This document shows positions 26,801 to 37,465 of a stretch of 64,000 nt of DNA, one piece after another (position 1 is the stretch's first letter; every line of letters starts with the position of its first letter). The translations under genes and the position numbers were made by a program. The notes under the pieces were generated by a model. It was not told the DNA's origin. It saw nothing but the letters and a program-made list of their open reading frames with translations, and searched no databases. Origin of the DNA: Branchiostoma floridae (Eukaryota; Chordata; Leptocardii; Amphioxiformes; Branchiostomatidae); contig NC_049982.1 of assembly GCF_000003815.2 (NCBI RefSeq), positions 28,146,329 through 28,210,328 on the forward strand, in the 5' to 3' direction.

Positions 26801-28714
26801 CACTTTTTTTTTCTTTATCTGAAAGCCGAGTGTTACAGTGTGGGGTCTTCATTCTTTCCCAGATCGTGGTTCCTTTACTTCACAAACAGCAGCACTTGGA
26901 CTGGCAATGGGTCTTCTACTTCTTCATGCTGATGGTAAGTTTGGTAAAACTTTGGCTGTATATGATATTCTTCAATACATTCGATCCTATAGATGCTGTG
27001 CTCGACTAGGTAGAAAAAAATTATGTTAAAGAATGTTTAGACCTTTAATAGATCCAGTATACTGTAAATTGTTTGAATTGTTACTACGTTTGTATTCACT
27101 TGTTTGTATATTTGTGTGGATGTAGAAGTCCTTATATTACGAAAGTTGATGTACTATTTTGTGTCAATACTCTTAATCGACCTGTCCTGCAAACTCGGTC
27201 TGTTTTAATGACGACAGTTGAGTCAAGCCAAAGCTTACATGTATTCACAACAATTGCAACGGGTACAATGGAAGGCAAAGTGGGTTAGATTATATCTGTA
27301 TCTGTATATATATATATATACAGCTGGTATAACCGCCCTTTGACGTAATACACTAGCTTCGCAGGCACGCCACGCGGCAGCAGCTGGTTAAATTACACTG
27401 AACGACCCGTCACACCTAACTTTTGCACATCTACATGCAAGCGTTCTTAAAGCGTTCTTTGAGACGTTTTTTTTAAACAAAGACTATCCAGAGAAGATGC
27501 CCCTTCTGTGCTTGGTGATAACGAATTCCACCCTACAATAGTTCTGTGAATATATGAGTTTTTGAACACGTCCATCCTAGCTTGGTAGCTCTGGTACTTG
27601 AAGTCATGGCTGTTTCTTGTTCTTTTTTTAGCTGGTATTAGATACTTATATTGTATGATACAACTAGCTAACAAATGAAATAGGAACATTCTATTAGGTC
27701 AACTTTGTGAAACTTGCTCAATATGACATACTTCTAGCCTGATCTGATCATGATTAAATCGCACTTATAGCGGCCCAACCGACATTCATTGACTGAGGCG
27801 CAAGTAGCAGCTCCGGGCAGCGTAGTTTGCGTTGGTCTTGTTGGCATGCATTGACTAGCATAGGTCTACCTTGCTGATCATATCTTGAGTGTTTTGATCT
27901 CACTGACGCTCTGTTTGTCACACCAGAATTGCTTTATGCGTGACCCGAATCGAAGCACTTAGCCGTAATACCCCCCTCACTTAGGCGCGATTCGAACCGG
28001 ACGACGAGTCTGCGAGCTCTAATTTACGAGGAGGCATGACCCTGATGCCGACGAAGAAATGGCAGTGTCCCCCCTTCCCGTCAGGGTCATGCCTCCTCGT
28101 AATTTAGAGCTCGCAGACTCGTCGTCCGATCGAATCGCGCCTAATGTGAGGGGGGTATAACGAAACTGATATGCTAGGAGGGCATTTGTGTTGAAATTAA
28201 AACATGATGATAACTGAAGAAAGGAAAGCCAGATTCCCATAATATTTGTTATGCAGGTAGCTGAGACAGAAATGTTTGCCATTAAAGACAGATTATTCAA
28301 ATCAAGACCTAATTTGGATAATTAATTCGGAAACTCTATTTTCTAGCATTTGTCCTGTAATACGTGTAATATATTATGTAACACGTGTGATAATATATCT
28401 AAACTTTCGGATGTTTTTAAACATGGACGTTGGTTTCAAATTGCAATATGTTCCCAATTTTGCCATTTGAAATCACCGTCCATCGACTTGATATCCCTAA
28501 ATATCCTGATTATTTAAACGAATAAAGGGTACCCTACGGATAAAGGTGAACTAGTTTTTTTTTTCTGTCTGTGCAGACGTTGATGTCTACAGTGTGTATC
28601 CTGCCCTTGCTGGTCAGAGAGGTACGCAGCATGAAGTGTTTCCGGAGCTACCAGCTGAGACGACAGGACACTCAGAGGACAGAAAGGCTGCGCATGTACT
28701 CTCTAAACAGGTAA
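23492..28714 (+). CDS. SLC37A3: SLC37A3-like sugar-phosphate transporter, 3' exons (partial)
   Basis: Four exons join in phase: 23492-23593, 25047-25198, 26863-26934 and 28577-28714. They encode GGMVSGYVSAKMKKRAPTMV plus a membrane segment, then GFFI-GGPANLISSAISADLGRQDL and G-I-V-D-G-T-G-S-V-G-A-S-V-G-Q, then a WQWVFYFFMLM membrane segment, then I-L-P-L-L-V-R-E and a basic cytosolic tail. The I-S-S-A-I-S-A-D-L-G-R-Q motif fits SLC37A3 better than SLC37A1/2/4 as I recall them. These are the last membrane helices of a 12-helix major-facilitator protein. Related members exchange phosphate for sugar phosphates in the ER; A3's substrate is less clear. The stop is TAA at 28712. A donor-like gtaagt overlaps it, but splicing to 29120 would also stop at once (TGA 29121). 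Earlier exons lie in or beyond the gap at 23161. Confidence 0.8.
23671..23805. mobile_element. Palindromic MITE-like hairpin
   Basis: Arms gtctggaaacagtcagatcc (from 23686) and its perfect reverse complement (ending 23794) are separated by about 65 bp. Weaker pairing extends outward (ggacgaaat against attttgtcc). It lies in the intron 80 bases after an SLC37A3 exon. Confidence 0.7.
23814..23881. repeat. (AT)n microsatellite
   Basis: About 34 uninterrupted AT units. The I-Y-I-Y readings on both strands are artefacts. Confidence 0.98.
24710..25046 (+). repeat. Imperfect copies of an SLC37A3 splice acceptor and exon start
   Basis: Upstream of the true exon (25047) the motif tatgtcatag/ggtttttcattgggggtcctgcc recurs in decayed form near 24738, 24781, 24838, 24930 and 24986. 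Each has an AG and a version of F-I-G-G-P coding sequence. The last steps are 58-59 bp. Only the 25047 copy continues as the full exon. Confidence 0.65.
25225..26468. repeat. Minisatellite, 26-30-bp units
   Basis: About 45 copies of ctgcaaactgaaatgaccct followed by a variable pyrimidine tract (cccctcccctac, cccctcccatc and others). Higher-order structure is visible: the block at about 25700-25930 recurs at about 25990-26220. It fills most of an SLC37A3 intron. Long minus-strand Gly-rich frames through it are repeat artefacts. Confidence 0.95.
27290..27689 (-). mobile_element. LINE ORF2 C-terminal remnant and 3' tail
   Basis: The minus-strand frame 27689-27447 contains S-Y-I-H-R-T-I-V-G-W-N-S-L-S and S-L-D-S-L-C-L-K-K, the usual carboxyl end of CR1/L2-like LINE polyproteins (RTI.eWN.LP, then sldsFk). 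Downstream on the same strand comes gctgctgccgcgtggcgtgcc and a tail of tgtatatata/cagatacaga units near 27300. It is 5'-truncated and lies antisense in an SLC37A3 intron. Confidence 0.7.
27969..28157. mobile_element. Near-perfect palindromic MITE, TA-flanked
   Basis: Arms from cccccctcacttaggcgcga (27971) and its reverse complement ending ...gtgagggggg (28155) pair over about 75 bp with few mismatches around a 35-bp loop. TA lies at both edges (27969-27970 and 28156-28157), as for mariner-type targets. Inside an SLC37A3 intron. Confidence 0.8.
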
Positions 28715-29124
28715 GTTCAACATTCACACCTAAGATGTTGAAGTCTTCTTTTACACCCCCGCCATGTCTCTTGTTTAAGTTTATATCCAGGCATTATGCA
28801 ATTTTCCCGCGTCTCATTTGTCAAAATCGCCCTGCTAATCGACTCTCATGGTCAGCCACAGATAATCCCTTTTTAATTGTGACTTTCTGATTCTATTTAT
28901 TTGTATCTAAAAAGAAAGTAAAGTAAGAAAAAAAAGTTCAATAATATATTGTTCCAGACATGTATCTACTAGAGTGCTAGAATTGCCGTCGTTCTTTTTT
29001 AAATTTTCTTCTGACTTTTTCTTTCCGTCCTTCTTCTATGGAAAAGGGTTTTAAGAAGTGTCAACTCAATTTATACGCCTGCTGTATTCGCCTTTCATGA
29101 CCGTCTTTGTCTTTTTCAGTTGAA

Positions 29125-30115
29125 CCTGGCTGTCTCTAAAGGAAAGAACAATTGGTGCAATTTCAAGGAGCCGTCCTATACTGAAAAATAATGTCATTGT
29201 TTATGCATCATTTCCATTAGCCAATTTTGCAGTTTAGGGAAAGTAGAAGATGAAGTACATTTTACTATTGATTGTACTTTGTATGATAGCGATAGGAGCA
29301 TTTTATTTGACTATGTGTTAAAGGGGCATTCCACTCCACACGGGAGTGTTATTTTCCGATAGATATTCATTTTAGGAAGTAATAAATGCATACGACTTCA
29401 CTTTATACGATAAAGTACCCAGTTGCTCCGCATGCCTCAAAAGCATTCAGTCTTCTACTAAACTCCCCAAGTACCCTCTAATTGAATTAATCCTATGGCT
29501 GAATACAATGCAGAACTTTTAGGTAAGGTTACCAAACTAATTTCAGGTTCGATAAGAAATTTCGTCTTGTTCTTGTATTCTTTGCTATCTTAAGAGCAAT
29601 TTGCCTTCTCGGTGTGCTCAGCGTACCTCATTTATTCCGAAAATATGTACGATAAACAAAGTGTCTATGCTTATAGGGAATACATGGGTAGGGTCTGCAT
29701 GGGTTTAGTGAGTGTCATAAAACACACATCACGTAATTCATCCCAAGGTGAATTCCACAAAATTCGGCTGATTATGTATTCATTGACACATTATTTATTG
29801 GAAAAAAAGACTCCCTTCTGGAGTGGAATGCCCCTTTAAGTAAGTATCCCCACTTTAGATACTTGAATAGTAAAGAGAAATTTATATTCCTGACAGCTTT
29901 TGATAAACCAACTCTAACCAACCATACAGCTAGCTACAATTACCAAGAAGCGAGAGGAAGTCGAATGTCCTAGAATAGATTAGACGCACATCTACATATA
30001 TAGATGTGTATGATTGCTTCCGTTGTTACATATATGTGGTTCTTACCGTGTGACCTGTACTTAGCCCAGTGGGGCAAAAAGGGGCAATAAAGGTCTTCAT
30101 TCATTCATTATATTA
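29125..30115 (+). mobile_element. LINE remnant, split by a TTAA transposon
   Basis: 29224-29317 encodes C-S-L-G-K-V-E-D-E-V-H-F-T-I-D-C-T-L-Y-D-S-D-R, the Cys/His knuckle at the end of LINE polyproteins. After the inserted element (29318-29839) the frame resumes as S-K-Y-P-H-F-R-Y-L-N-S-K-E-K-F-I-F-L. The 3' UTR leads to gtgacctgtacttagc...gcaataaaggtcttcattcattc (about 30050-30110). It is 5'-truncated and not functional. Confidence 0.75.
29318..29839. mobile_element. MITE with 21-bp inverted ends and TTAA duplication
   Basis: Ends ttaaaggggcattccactcc(a) and the exact reverse complement define a 522-bp element including the TTAA at 29318-29321 and 29836-29839. No transposase frame is visible. 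TTAA targets are used by piggyBac and Kolobok families. The host LINE reading frame is continuous when the element and one TTAA are ignored, confirming the boundaries. Confidence 0.88.
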
Positions 30116-30990
30116 TATTATCTTATGACAATGCAACGTTGACCAATCAGAAGTGCCCATGTCGGTTATAACGAAGTAACATAAAAATGTTGAAAATGGT
30201 AAATAAGAAGTCTCAAATGGTCTGTTATTACAATAACATACGTGTCCGTTCTTGAATAACATTATATGTATCATATCATATCATATCATATCAATACAAG
30301 GCAATCTAAACGAAAGGACCTGATAAACAAACCTCTATACACCCCACTCTAAGTGGAACCTTCCATTTTCAAGGTATCAAGAGGCGCAGCTGTGACGATT
30401 TGAAGGAAAGGAATTAGTAACAAGAGCACAAGATCACATTTCCTACCCATCCCATCAAATCCCATCATACAACTCACCCTTCTATATATCGATACCTTGC
30501 TACCATACATTTAGCAGCACCAATTAACTCATACAACAAAATAATCCTTCATGCTTGTGGATCTTGCCGTCCCACACAGTTTCCGACAAGAGCACAAGAT
30601 CACATTTCACACCTCAAAACAAAATGGCGGCGCCCATGTTTGGAAACAAAAAATTTGGACAAGACCGCCCATTAACTATTACGTCACATCAAGAATTGCG
30701 TCACACTTCCCGTCATACACCGCAAAACAAAATGGCGGCGCCCAAGTTTGGAAAGAAAAATTTTGGAAGCAAAAACAATACAGGTTTTGCTATCGCAAAC
30801 CTGTAATGAATGAATGAGTACCCTCACCTCCTTGGCTTATGTTTGGCTATGCTTACCTATCGCACTTAATTTGAACATATGAAAGTTGTACTGTATATTG
30901 GGAATCTATAGTGCCTGAAAAGGACTTATTTACTTCTCTGACTGTCCGTTGAAGTTTCCCGATATGTTCCAGCTGATCGTCTTCCGATCT
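30116..30990. other. Intergenic region with small repeats
   Basis: Contains (atatc)n at about 30265-30292. The motif aagagcacaagatcacattt appears near 30422 and 30588. A duplicated segment has cctcaaaacaaaatggcggcgccca at 30610 and a variant at 30720. No gene supported. Confidence 0.55.
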
Positions 30991-31799
30991 GAAGAAGCTA
31001 TAGATAAATAATGACATTTGATACGTATAGGTGTCTTAGAAAAGCAAAGGTCATGGTAGAAACTATCATTTGCTGTATCCTATTAACCGGGTGTGACAAT
31101 GTCATTATAAGCGCTCTGGTAGCTTTTACTGATTACTGCGGGTATCCAGATATGCATCGTCACTTTATCCTTTGACCTATGGCTTCCTATGACAAACACC
31201 TATATATTCTTTATAGGTACATTTCCAATATGTTAGAAACAAATTACACAAGACATGTTCACGCACACCAAGCTTGTTTGCTGATCTCTCCAACAGTACA
31301 AAGAGGTCCAGGTGACTTACATCAAACCAGAAGCGTCAAAGTATCATTCATAGAACTAGATGTGAAGTTGTCAATACAATTCTAAAAGTTACTTTGGTCA
31401 TTCTGAACGTGACATAGACAGATACTTGCATCAACTACATTAATAATTGAACTTGTTATGTAATAGCATATTGTTATGTAATAGCCAGAATGATTTAAAT
31501 ATATTTGATATCGACCAGAAGCAATAGGGATAATTATAATGATAAAGTCTGCATTTTTCTAAAATGTATTGTAAACAACGATTTTGAAATCTTCTCAATT
31601 ACAAATTGTTCTTTGGTGTCTCCCCCTCTGTATGTGTTTTTTTAATCAGATAGTCAGTTAACAGTGGTAAAAGTTGTGCTTTATATATGAGCCAGTTGAT
31701 CTCATGTTTATGGACCGAGAGTTTGTGTATTTTTGTACAAAATCATGATACACTATACGTCTGATACGTATACGCGAGCCATACATAATTCTTAAAGTT

Positions 31800-31996
31800 G
31801 ATATGCATGTAAACATCAAACTTTAATATATTTCTTCAAACACAACAGCAGCACACCCGGTACTATCTGGGACTATAACATAATAGCTAAGCTTGTTCAC
31901 GCAATGAAGCATTACTGGACGACCAGTCGGATTGGTGTTCACGGCGTCTCATGAAGGCAGCTGGTCCAGTGCTTGCAGCTGTGGATGAACAGCATC
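31800..31996 (-). other. 3' UTR exon of propeptide gene 1
   Basis: An acceptor (tgtttcag, complement of 31997-32004) precedes gatgctgttcatccacagct. The exon ends after ATTAAA (complement of 31822-31827). The block is better conserved among the three copies than the introns. The coding exon's donor just after the stop (complement of 32578-32583) implies this spliced 3' UTR. Confidence 0.65.
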
Positions 31997-32061
31997 CTGA
32001 AACACAGAGAGGAGAATGAAATGGTTAAAAAAATGAAAAAAAAAGCACACAGTGTTAAAGA

Positions 32062-32575
32062 ATGCCTAACTTTGTTATTGCAACGCTACAAAGATGTCAG
32101 ATGTTGAGTGTATTTAGTGCGTTATTATTCGAGCTGCGCTCCGCAACAAGCAAAGTCAGAATTAGCGCTCATCCTCTTGAAGTGGAAAGAGGGAGATATA
32201 AGAGCTTAGCAGTGTGTGAAAGGCTTTGTAAATATTGTACATCTAAAGCAGTGGGAGACGAAACACATTTCCTTTCCAAATGTTCATTCAACGAAACCGA
32301 AAGAATCACTGTTTAGAGAAGTCACAAAGTATCCCAACTTCCCCACAGATGAACAGAAAGCCACTTTTCTCTTGAAATCGCAGAACCCACAAATTTTAGA
32401 AATTGTGGGGCTTTTCGTCTCCCTCTGCTTTCAAAAAAGAAGTCAAACCCAACCTGTTTAGAAATAGCCAACACTAGCATTAGATTAAAATATTGTTTAT
32501 GACTGTCCATTGTCACTATGTGTATACCATGTACTTGCAATTAGCCCTCGGGCACGAACTTGCAAATAAACTTCT
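32062..32575 (+). mobile_element. Frameshifted LINE C-terminal remnant
   Basis: The frame has L-R-S-A-T-S-K-V-R-I-S-A-H-P-L-E-V-E-R-G-R-Y and C-K-Y-C...D-E-T-H-F-L-S-K-C, then a shift, then L-F-R-E-V-T-K-Y-P-N-F...Q-K-A-T-F-L-L. This is the CR1/L2-type carboxyl region. It ends at a tail with attagccctcgggcacgaac and aaataaac. It lies in intron 2 of propeptide gene 1, antisense to it. Confidence 0.75.
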
Positions 32576-32584
32576 TATATTACC

Positions 32585-33748
32585 TCAGTCTTCTCCTCCC
32601 GGGCGCTGGGGGATCCCATCGAGTAGATCCTTCACGATCAATGGTTCATCACCTGCACAAAACACCGCAATATGGTAGTTCTCATGGTAGTCTATGGCGC
32701 CCTCCGTCCCTATATACTTATTTATTTATTTATTCCACTTCACAGATTGCGTACAATCTGAGGGGAGCCGGCAACAGGAATCTAGTTCCTCTACGAGGCC
32801 GACTCCCCCAGAAAATATGCAAAGTTGAGATAAAAACAATAAATGAAGGACAAGTCTATACGTACACGTATATGGCTTCTACATAACGTGACGTCACAGA
32901 AGCAATGTATTGTCCAGTGTATTGTCCAGTCACTGGGATTTATAAAAACATGTTCATCCATACTTTATATTTTGCACATCACTATAACGTTAACCTGGAA
33001 TCCAGTCTACTTGTGGCTCGGCCTACCGTAGTTAGTGCAGGCTCTCTACGGGGCCAGTGTAGCTCTCAGCCGCCGGGATAATCGGTGGCCGGCAATTAAT
33101 TATAAACTCCCACTGGGCTAAAGTCTAACCGCGTGAAAATCCTACCGGGTGTGAACGATTACCCCGGCGGCTGAGAGCTGCACTGGCCCCCGTAGAGAGC
33201 CAACACTAATTTTTCCAGGTTAACATCACTGTGGCATGATTTGGAAATTAACACCAATTCGCAAAGTTTCCTAGTTCCTAGTGAAGGCGTTATAACACCA
33301 TATACAGCAAGGAACAGGCTGGTCACTCCACCTGCAACTACATTTACAACTGTATTAAGAAGCGAGAAGAAGTTGAAACTGTACATACCAGTAGTAGTAG
33401 TAGTAGTACTAGTATACTTCAGACTTTGAAGTTCCAGTCATGTATTACAGTTTACACAGATTGTACTTAGGAGATGTACCCTATTCACCGTGACCTGTAC
33501 TTAGCTTGTTAGAAAGCAAAAACGTACAACAAAGGTCTTCATTCATTCATTCATTCATTAACCCTTAATTACATACCAGCCATCACAGCCCGCTTTGGGC
33601 GTTTATCAAACCCGGGCCAAACACGTCGGCGGTATTTCATCACTCCAGAAAGACGGCGATCAGAATCCTGATCCTCAGCTGCAGGCTGGTGGGACATCAT
33701 GGCCACTGTCAGCGCCACGATCAACAGGATGGCGACAGACTTTCTCAT
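32585..33748 (-). CDS. Secreted propeptide gene 1 (novel three-member family)
   Basis: Two coding exons: 33748-33577 and 32652-32585, joined in phase, 79 residues. The start is the ATG just after the conserved caggtaaaa...acc block. Residues 1-24 are a signal peptide (VAILLIVALTVAMM core). A basic segment with K-Y-R-R-R and K-R-P-K-R follows, then an acidic C-terminal piece with A-G-D-E-P-L-I-V-K-D-L-L-D-G-I-P-Q-R-P. R-X-K-R is a furin-type site, so release of a 26-residue acidic peptide is predicted. The stop TGA is followed by one base and a donor, so the 3' UTR is spliced. Intron 1 carries a palindromic MITE and a LINE tail; intron 2 a LINE remnant. No cysteines, so this is not a defensin. 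I do not recognise the family; processing and function are inference. Confidence 0.8.
32877..32897. promoter_or_regulatory. Conserved CRE-like site in intron 1 of propeptide gene 1
   Basis: ttctacataacgtgacgtca, with TGACGTCA at 32889-32896, is identical to 42572-42592 in intron 1 of propeptide gene 2, while the surrounding introns differ. Possible CREB/ATF site, or simple shared ancestry. Confidence 0.4.
32985..33228. mobile_element. Palindromic MITE-like hairpin in intron 1 of propeptide gene 1
   Basis: Arms ggctctctacggggccagtg...ctctcagccgccggg and ccggcggctgagagctgcac...cgtagagagcc face each other. Weaker pairing extends to gttaacctggaa at the left and ttccaggttaac at the right. The loop is about 60 bp. 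Confidence 0.75.
33340..33562 (+). mobile_element. LINE 3' tail with (ATTC)n end
   Basis: Starts with agcgagaagaagttgaaact, a short gta triplet tract, then gtgacctgtacttagcttgt...aaaggtcttcattcattcat. Same family as 13335-13490 and the tail at 30050-30110. It ends 15 bases from the exon 1 donor of propeptide gene 1. Confidence 0.75.
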
Positions 33749-33799
33749 GGTTTACTTTTACCTGTTTACGAAGACAATAAAGTTGAAGACAACAATGGT

Positions 33800-34745
33800 C
33801 AAAGACGACAAAGGTCAAAAGTTTTCAGTTCCTTTTCGAGGTTAGCCTGGTTACCAAACCCCAGCCCGATCTCAAGTATCTATCGTGCAGGGGTCTGACC
33901 GGATGGGATAGGCCGGCTTCTCAATTTTGTCCCTTATAGTGGGCAAAAAACTCCACCAATAGAACAGCAGCAGGATCAGCAGGAGGTAATTACACCCTAC
34001 CATGATTGGTTAAAGACCCCCAACTGTATTTTTTGAATCCATAACAGCGGCCACCAAGTACCTGATTCGCTACTTTGATAGCCTGCTGACCAACTGTGGT
34101 GTGTTGTAGCTGGCTACCTGTGGTGTGAGTGGTCATGAATCATAGGTTCTCCTCCCTCTGATCAAGGGCCTTTGAGAATATTTCTACAGCCATCCTGCCA
34201 GACCCCAACACAAAAGATATTTTTGAGGTTGGGGTATGGTATCCAGGCTATTTCTAGGTAGGCGAGCTCGTAGGAGGAGGAACATACTGTCACGTTCTGC
34301 GCTGGATTTGTAAATGATGATCACACGTGCTCACGGCGCCACAAGACGTGCATGATTTAAAAGCAATCTAAAATGTCTGTTGGTGTTGCATAATAGCCTT
34401 GATCTACGGTTGAATGGGCAATATAGAAAGTACGCCGCCATTTTATTTCTACGCCAGTAGTGAAGTATTAAGGTTGTGACAGACCAAGGTGAATTGAAAA
34501 TTCTGTCGTGACCCATTTTTTCGTGTCCCTTTCTGTGCTCATGCAGCTTCGGAATGCCGGAAATAAAGGAACAACAGAGGAAGTATAAAGGTACAGAACG
34601 GCAGTTATTTGAGCCGTCTTTCTTCCTGGCGGTACACCTATCCAAGCACGCACCCGTTCTCGCTCAATACAAAAAAAAAAGATACAAAGAAGAAGTGGCA
34701 AAGGTAAGCTGTAACAGCAACATGTAACTGTAGAAAATAATGGGT
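33800..34745 (-). promoter_or_regulatory. Upstream region of propeptide gene 1, duplicated elsewhere
   Basis: Matches 13835-14480. No TATA box could be fixed with confidence. A plus-strand gtggcaaag/gtaagc donor-like site is kept in both copies (34695 and 14440), so a divergent transcript from this region is possible. Confidence 0.4.
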
Positions 34746-35227
34746 TGACAATTTGCCAAATATGTAACGCATGAGAAACACACACACGTTACACGTTACT
34801 TCTTATCAAAGTCTAGTAATTTCTGCACAGCGCAATAAACTGTCTGATTCTGTCAACGATCATCAGTTTTCGTACTGTCTAAAACCACCAAATACCCAGC
34901 GATTGGACAAAAAGAGACGAATTTCTGACCTTGTGAGAGAATGTAGGTATGAACAGCGACTGAATTTTGCCTTGTCACGAATGACGTCGCAACAAATCAT
35001 CACAACGTTACGAGTTGAAAAACAGGATTTTTCTATAATCGCAACAAAGAAAAGCCTTGAGACAAATTAAAGTAAATGTCAACACACACAGACATTCTCG
35101 TCTGCAGTCCGATCACGTTCTACTGCGTTTGTTGTCAGACAGTATCCTGTTCGCCATTGTAACCTCCGCGAAATGGGAGGTATTGTTTTTAAAGTGACTG
35201 TGTTATTGGAGATCTACCATCGTTATC
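34746..35227. other. Spacer; partly shared with 53560-53770
   Basis: The stretch around acgttacgagttgaaaaaca and gtaaatgtcaacacacac recurs upstream of propeptide gene 3 (about 53670-53770). This suggests the duplicated segments extended further. No coding region supported. Confidence 0.5.
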
Positions 35228-35541
35228 TTAAAGCTATACTACGTAATTTTTGGACAATACAAAAAGTAGATTTTCCTGCCATTTCTTTACATAGCAAGCT
35301 AAGTCTACCCTTTAGCATTGAATACCAAGGCTCAGTGAGAGAAGTTGCAACATCAGTGCATCATACAAACATGTCTACAAACTGTGATCTTCCTACATTG
35401 TACATGGGACTCCATGCTTCCTAGGGAACATGCCCACATCTGGCTTATCTACTGGAGGCCTGGAAGTTGTTATTTACAACCAGGAGGGTCTAACTCGGGT
35501 GGTCACTGGTCACTCAGATAAACTACGTGGTATACCTTTAA
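35228..35541. mobile_element. MITE with TTAA duplication
   Basis: Left end ttaaagctatactacgtaat and right end attacg-like aactacgtggtatacctttaa are imperfect inverted repeats, with TTAA at 35228-35231 and 35538-35541. About 314 bp, no coding frame. A different family from the 29318 element but the same target type. Confidence 0.7.
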
Positions 35542-35805
35542 GTCATACGAGACAGAAGGCTGGGGTTTGCTGGTCACGCATGGCGGAGTAAAGATGAGAT
35601 CATCAATGACGTTCTGCTGTGGACTCCCAAACATGGTCATGCAAGCAAGCGTAGACCACGCAAAACATATCTACATCAACTTTGTGAAGATACTGGCTGC
35701 TCGGCTGAAGAACTGCCCAAGGTTTGTAGAGGATAGGGAAGGATGGAGGAATCGAAGAGAGTCACATCCATGCACGCCTGGATGATGGATGATGATGTCA
35801 CAGTA

Positions 35806-36240
35806 GGGGTGGGTACCGGTACAGAAAATTCAGGTCCAGGTCCGGTTCAGGTCCAGAGGATCAGGTCCAGGTCCGGACCTGAACCTGAAACTGGACCTGA
35901 TTCAGTATGACTCATACCAATGGTCCATTTCACTACAAAGAAATCTGTTTGGTGGTGTATTAGACTCACACTGGCGTTTTAAAATCCTACAACGCTAACT
36001 ACACACGTACGATCAACTGTAAAACTTGGTAGAAATGACTATAAACTCTAATCTGCTTCGCTCATGTTATTTTCTTCCACCTGCAAGCGCCAAAACGTGT
36101 GAATGCCTGATCAAATAGTATGTTAATTTTCTAATAGGTCCAACATCCGATACACCTAATTTTTTCAGGTCCGGTTTTTCTGGACCGGTCCAATAAGAAA
36201 AACCGGTTTTGTACCGGTACGCTGTACCGATACCCAGCCC
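35806..36240. mobile_element. MITE with GGGTACCGGTAC ends
   Basis: Left aggggtgggtaccggtac (35808) and right gtaccgatacccagccct are inverted with two mismatches. The interior has reiterated caggtccaggtccgg motifs on the left, matched by aggtccgg...ggaccggtcc on the right. No coding frame is accepted. Terminal motifs of this kind occur on hAT-like MITEs, but no clear target duplication was seen. Confidence 0.65.
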
Positions 36241-36360
36241 TGTGTCACTGCATGACGTCTTTGCCATTATCGGTCACGTTCACCGTAAAGTAATAGATTT
36301 ACGTTGTCAACTTGACTAGATGGTGAAGTGTAGAGTTGCCAGAACCAGTAAACTCTCCAG

Positions 36361-37465
36361 ATGGGATGGCACCTGACAGACATTCTAGGTCAAGGGTCAA
36401 TGGAAGAGCTCACTTATTCAAAATTTCTATTCAGGGCTCCTAATGGTACAAGTAAAGCTACAGTGCTCGGAGAACTAGGTTGGAAATCTATATCAAGCTT
36501 ACAAGACAGACTCAGACTAAAATTCTACGATAGACTCATTAAAATGGAAGAGCACAGATGGCCAAAGATGATACTTCTTCAACTATTTGACATTATCAGG
36601 ACAGGGAAATCTATAACATGGTCCTGGGTCAAACACATGAAGAACCTTCTCACTTCCATAGGTTTGGACCATATATGGTGCAATGATTCACCCGTTAACA
36701 GACACTGGATAAACTCAGCAATAAGAATACACAACTCTCAGCAATACGACATTTTCCTAAGTAACATGACCTCTTGTAAAGCATTGGTATTTAGAAACAA
36801 ACATGAGCTCAATCTTGAAGACTATCTTAAAGACCCCATTAGCCCAGAGGAAAGCATATTAAAGTTCAAGGCTAGAGCAGAGGTACTAGAAATGGAAGGG
36901 AGGAAACTATCCTGGAAAAGTTACAATGGAAATGGAAACTGTACTAACTGTAACCTGCAGGAACAAGAAACCGTAACTCATTTCCTACTTATATGCCCCA
37001 GTTATTCGAAAGAAAGAATCTCCCTTTTCACGAACCTTGAAGATGAACTAACACGTGCAGGGGGAGTCTTTCTATGGGAAACATTCATGTCATGCAATAC
37101 TGAAAGAAAGAAAGATCTTCTCTTAGGTTACAAAGGCCCATGGGAATCTATTATAGATAGGCATGTTAAGAAATTCCTGTATAAGGCATGGTCCACTAGA
37201 AAATGTAACAACAATGGAAGTCAAAGTACTCAACACTAGCTTCTCTCAAGATCACTGTCCTCCAGCTCCACTCTATCACACTACTCAACGTTATGTTTAC
37301 CATTACGCTTTCGTTCATTTATGTCCATAGCCAATTACTATAACAATACTGAACCAGTGTTATGATTTGACCTGTTATTATCCATTATCATTTGTTATGC
37401 TCTTTTCGTCCATGATCTGGACATGATTTGTCTTTTTAACGTATTTATCTATCTACGTTAACTTT
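36361..37465 (+). mobile_element. LINE-A: ORF2 C-terminal fragment (292 codons) and 3' UTR
   Basis: The 292-codon frame (36361-37239) has V-L-G-E-L-G-W-K-S-I and a Cys/His knuckle (C-T-N-C...H-F-L-L-I-C-P-S-Y). This is the region downstream of the reverse transcriptase in LINE polyproteins. The RT itself is missing. The 3' UTR continues to about 37465, where a second, 5'-truncated copy of the same tail begins. Not a host gene. Confidence 0.7.

Larger units (their letters stand above)
30990..33790. repeat. Duplicated segment, copy 1 (carries propeptide gene 1)
   Basis: Collinear similarity with 39720-43400 and 48270-52970: the 3' UTR block, the coding exons, and flanking stretches such as gaagaagc-tat...aataatgaca. 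Introns differ by transposon insertions, so the copies are old. Confidence 0.8.

Noticed and set aside
27971-28155. tRNA-like gattcgaa box in both arms
   Set aside because: It is part of a palindromic element. No A-box, cloverleaf or spacing fits.
36361-37239. 292-codon frame as a host gene
   Set aside because: The Cys/His knuckle, duplicated 3' tail and neighbouring LINE show it is the end of a retrotransposon polyprotein.
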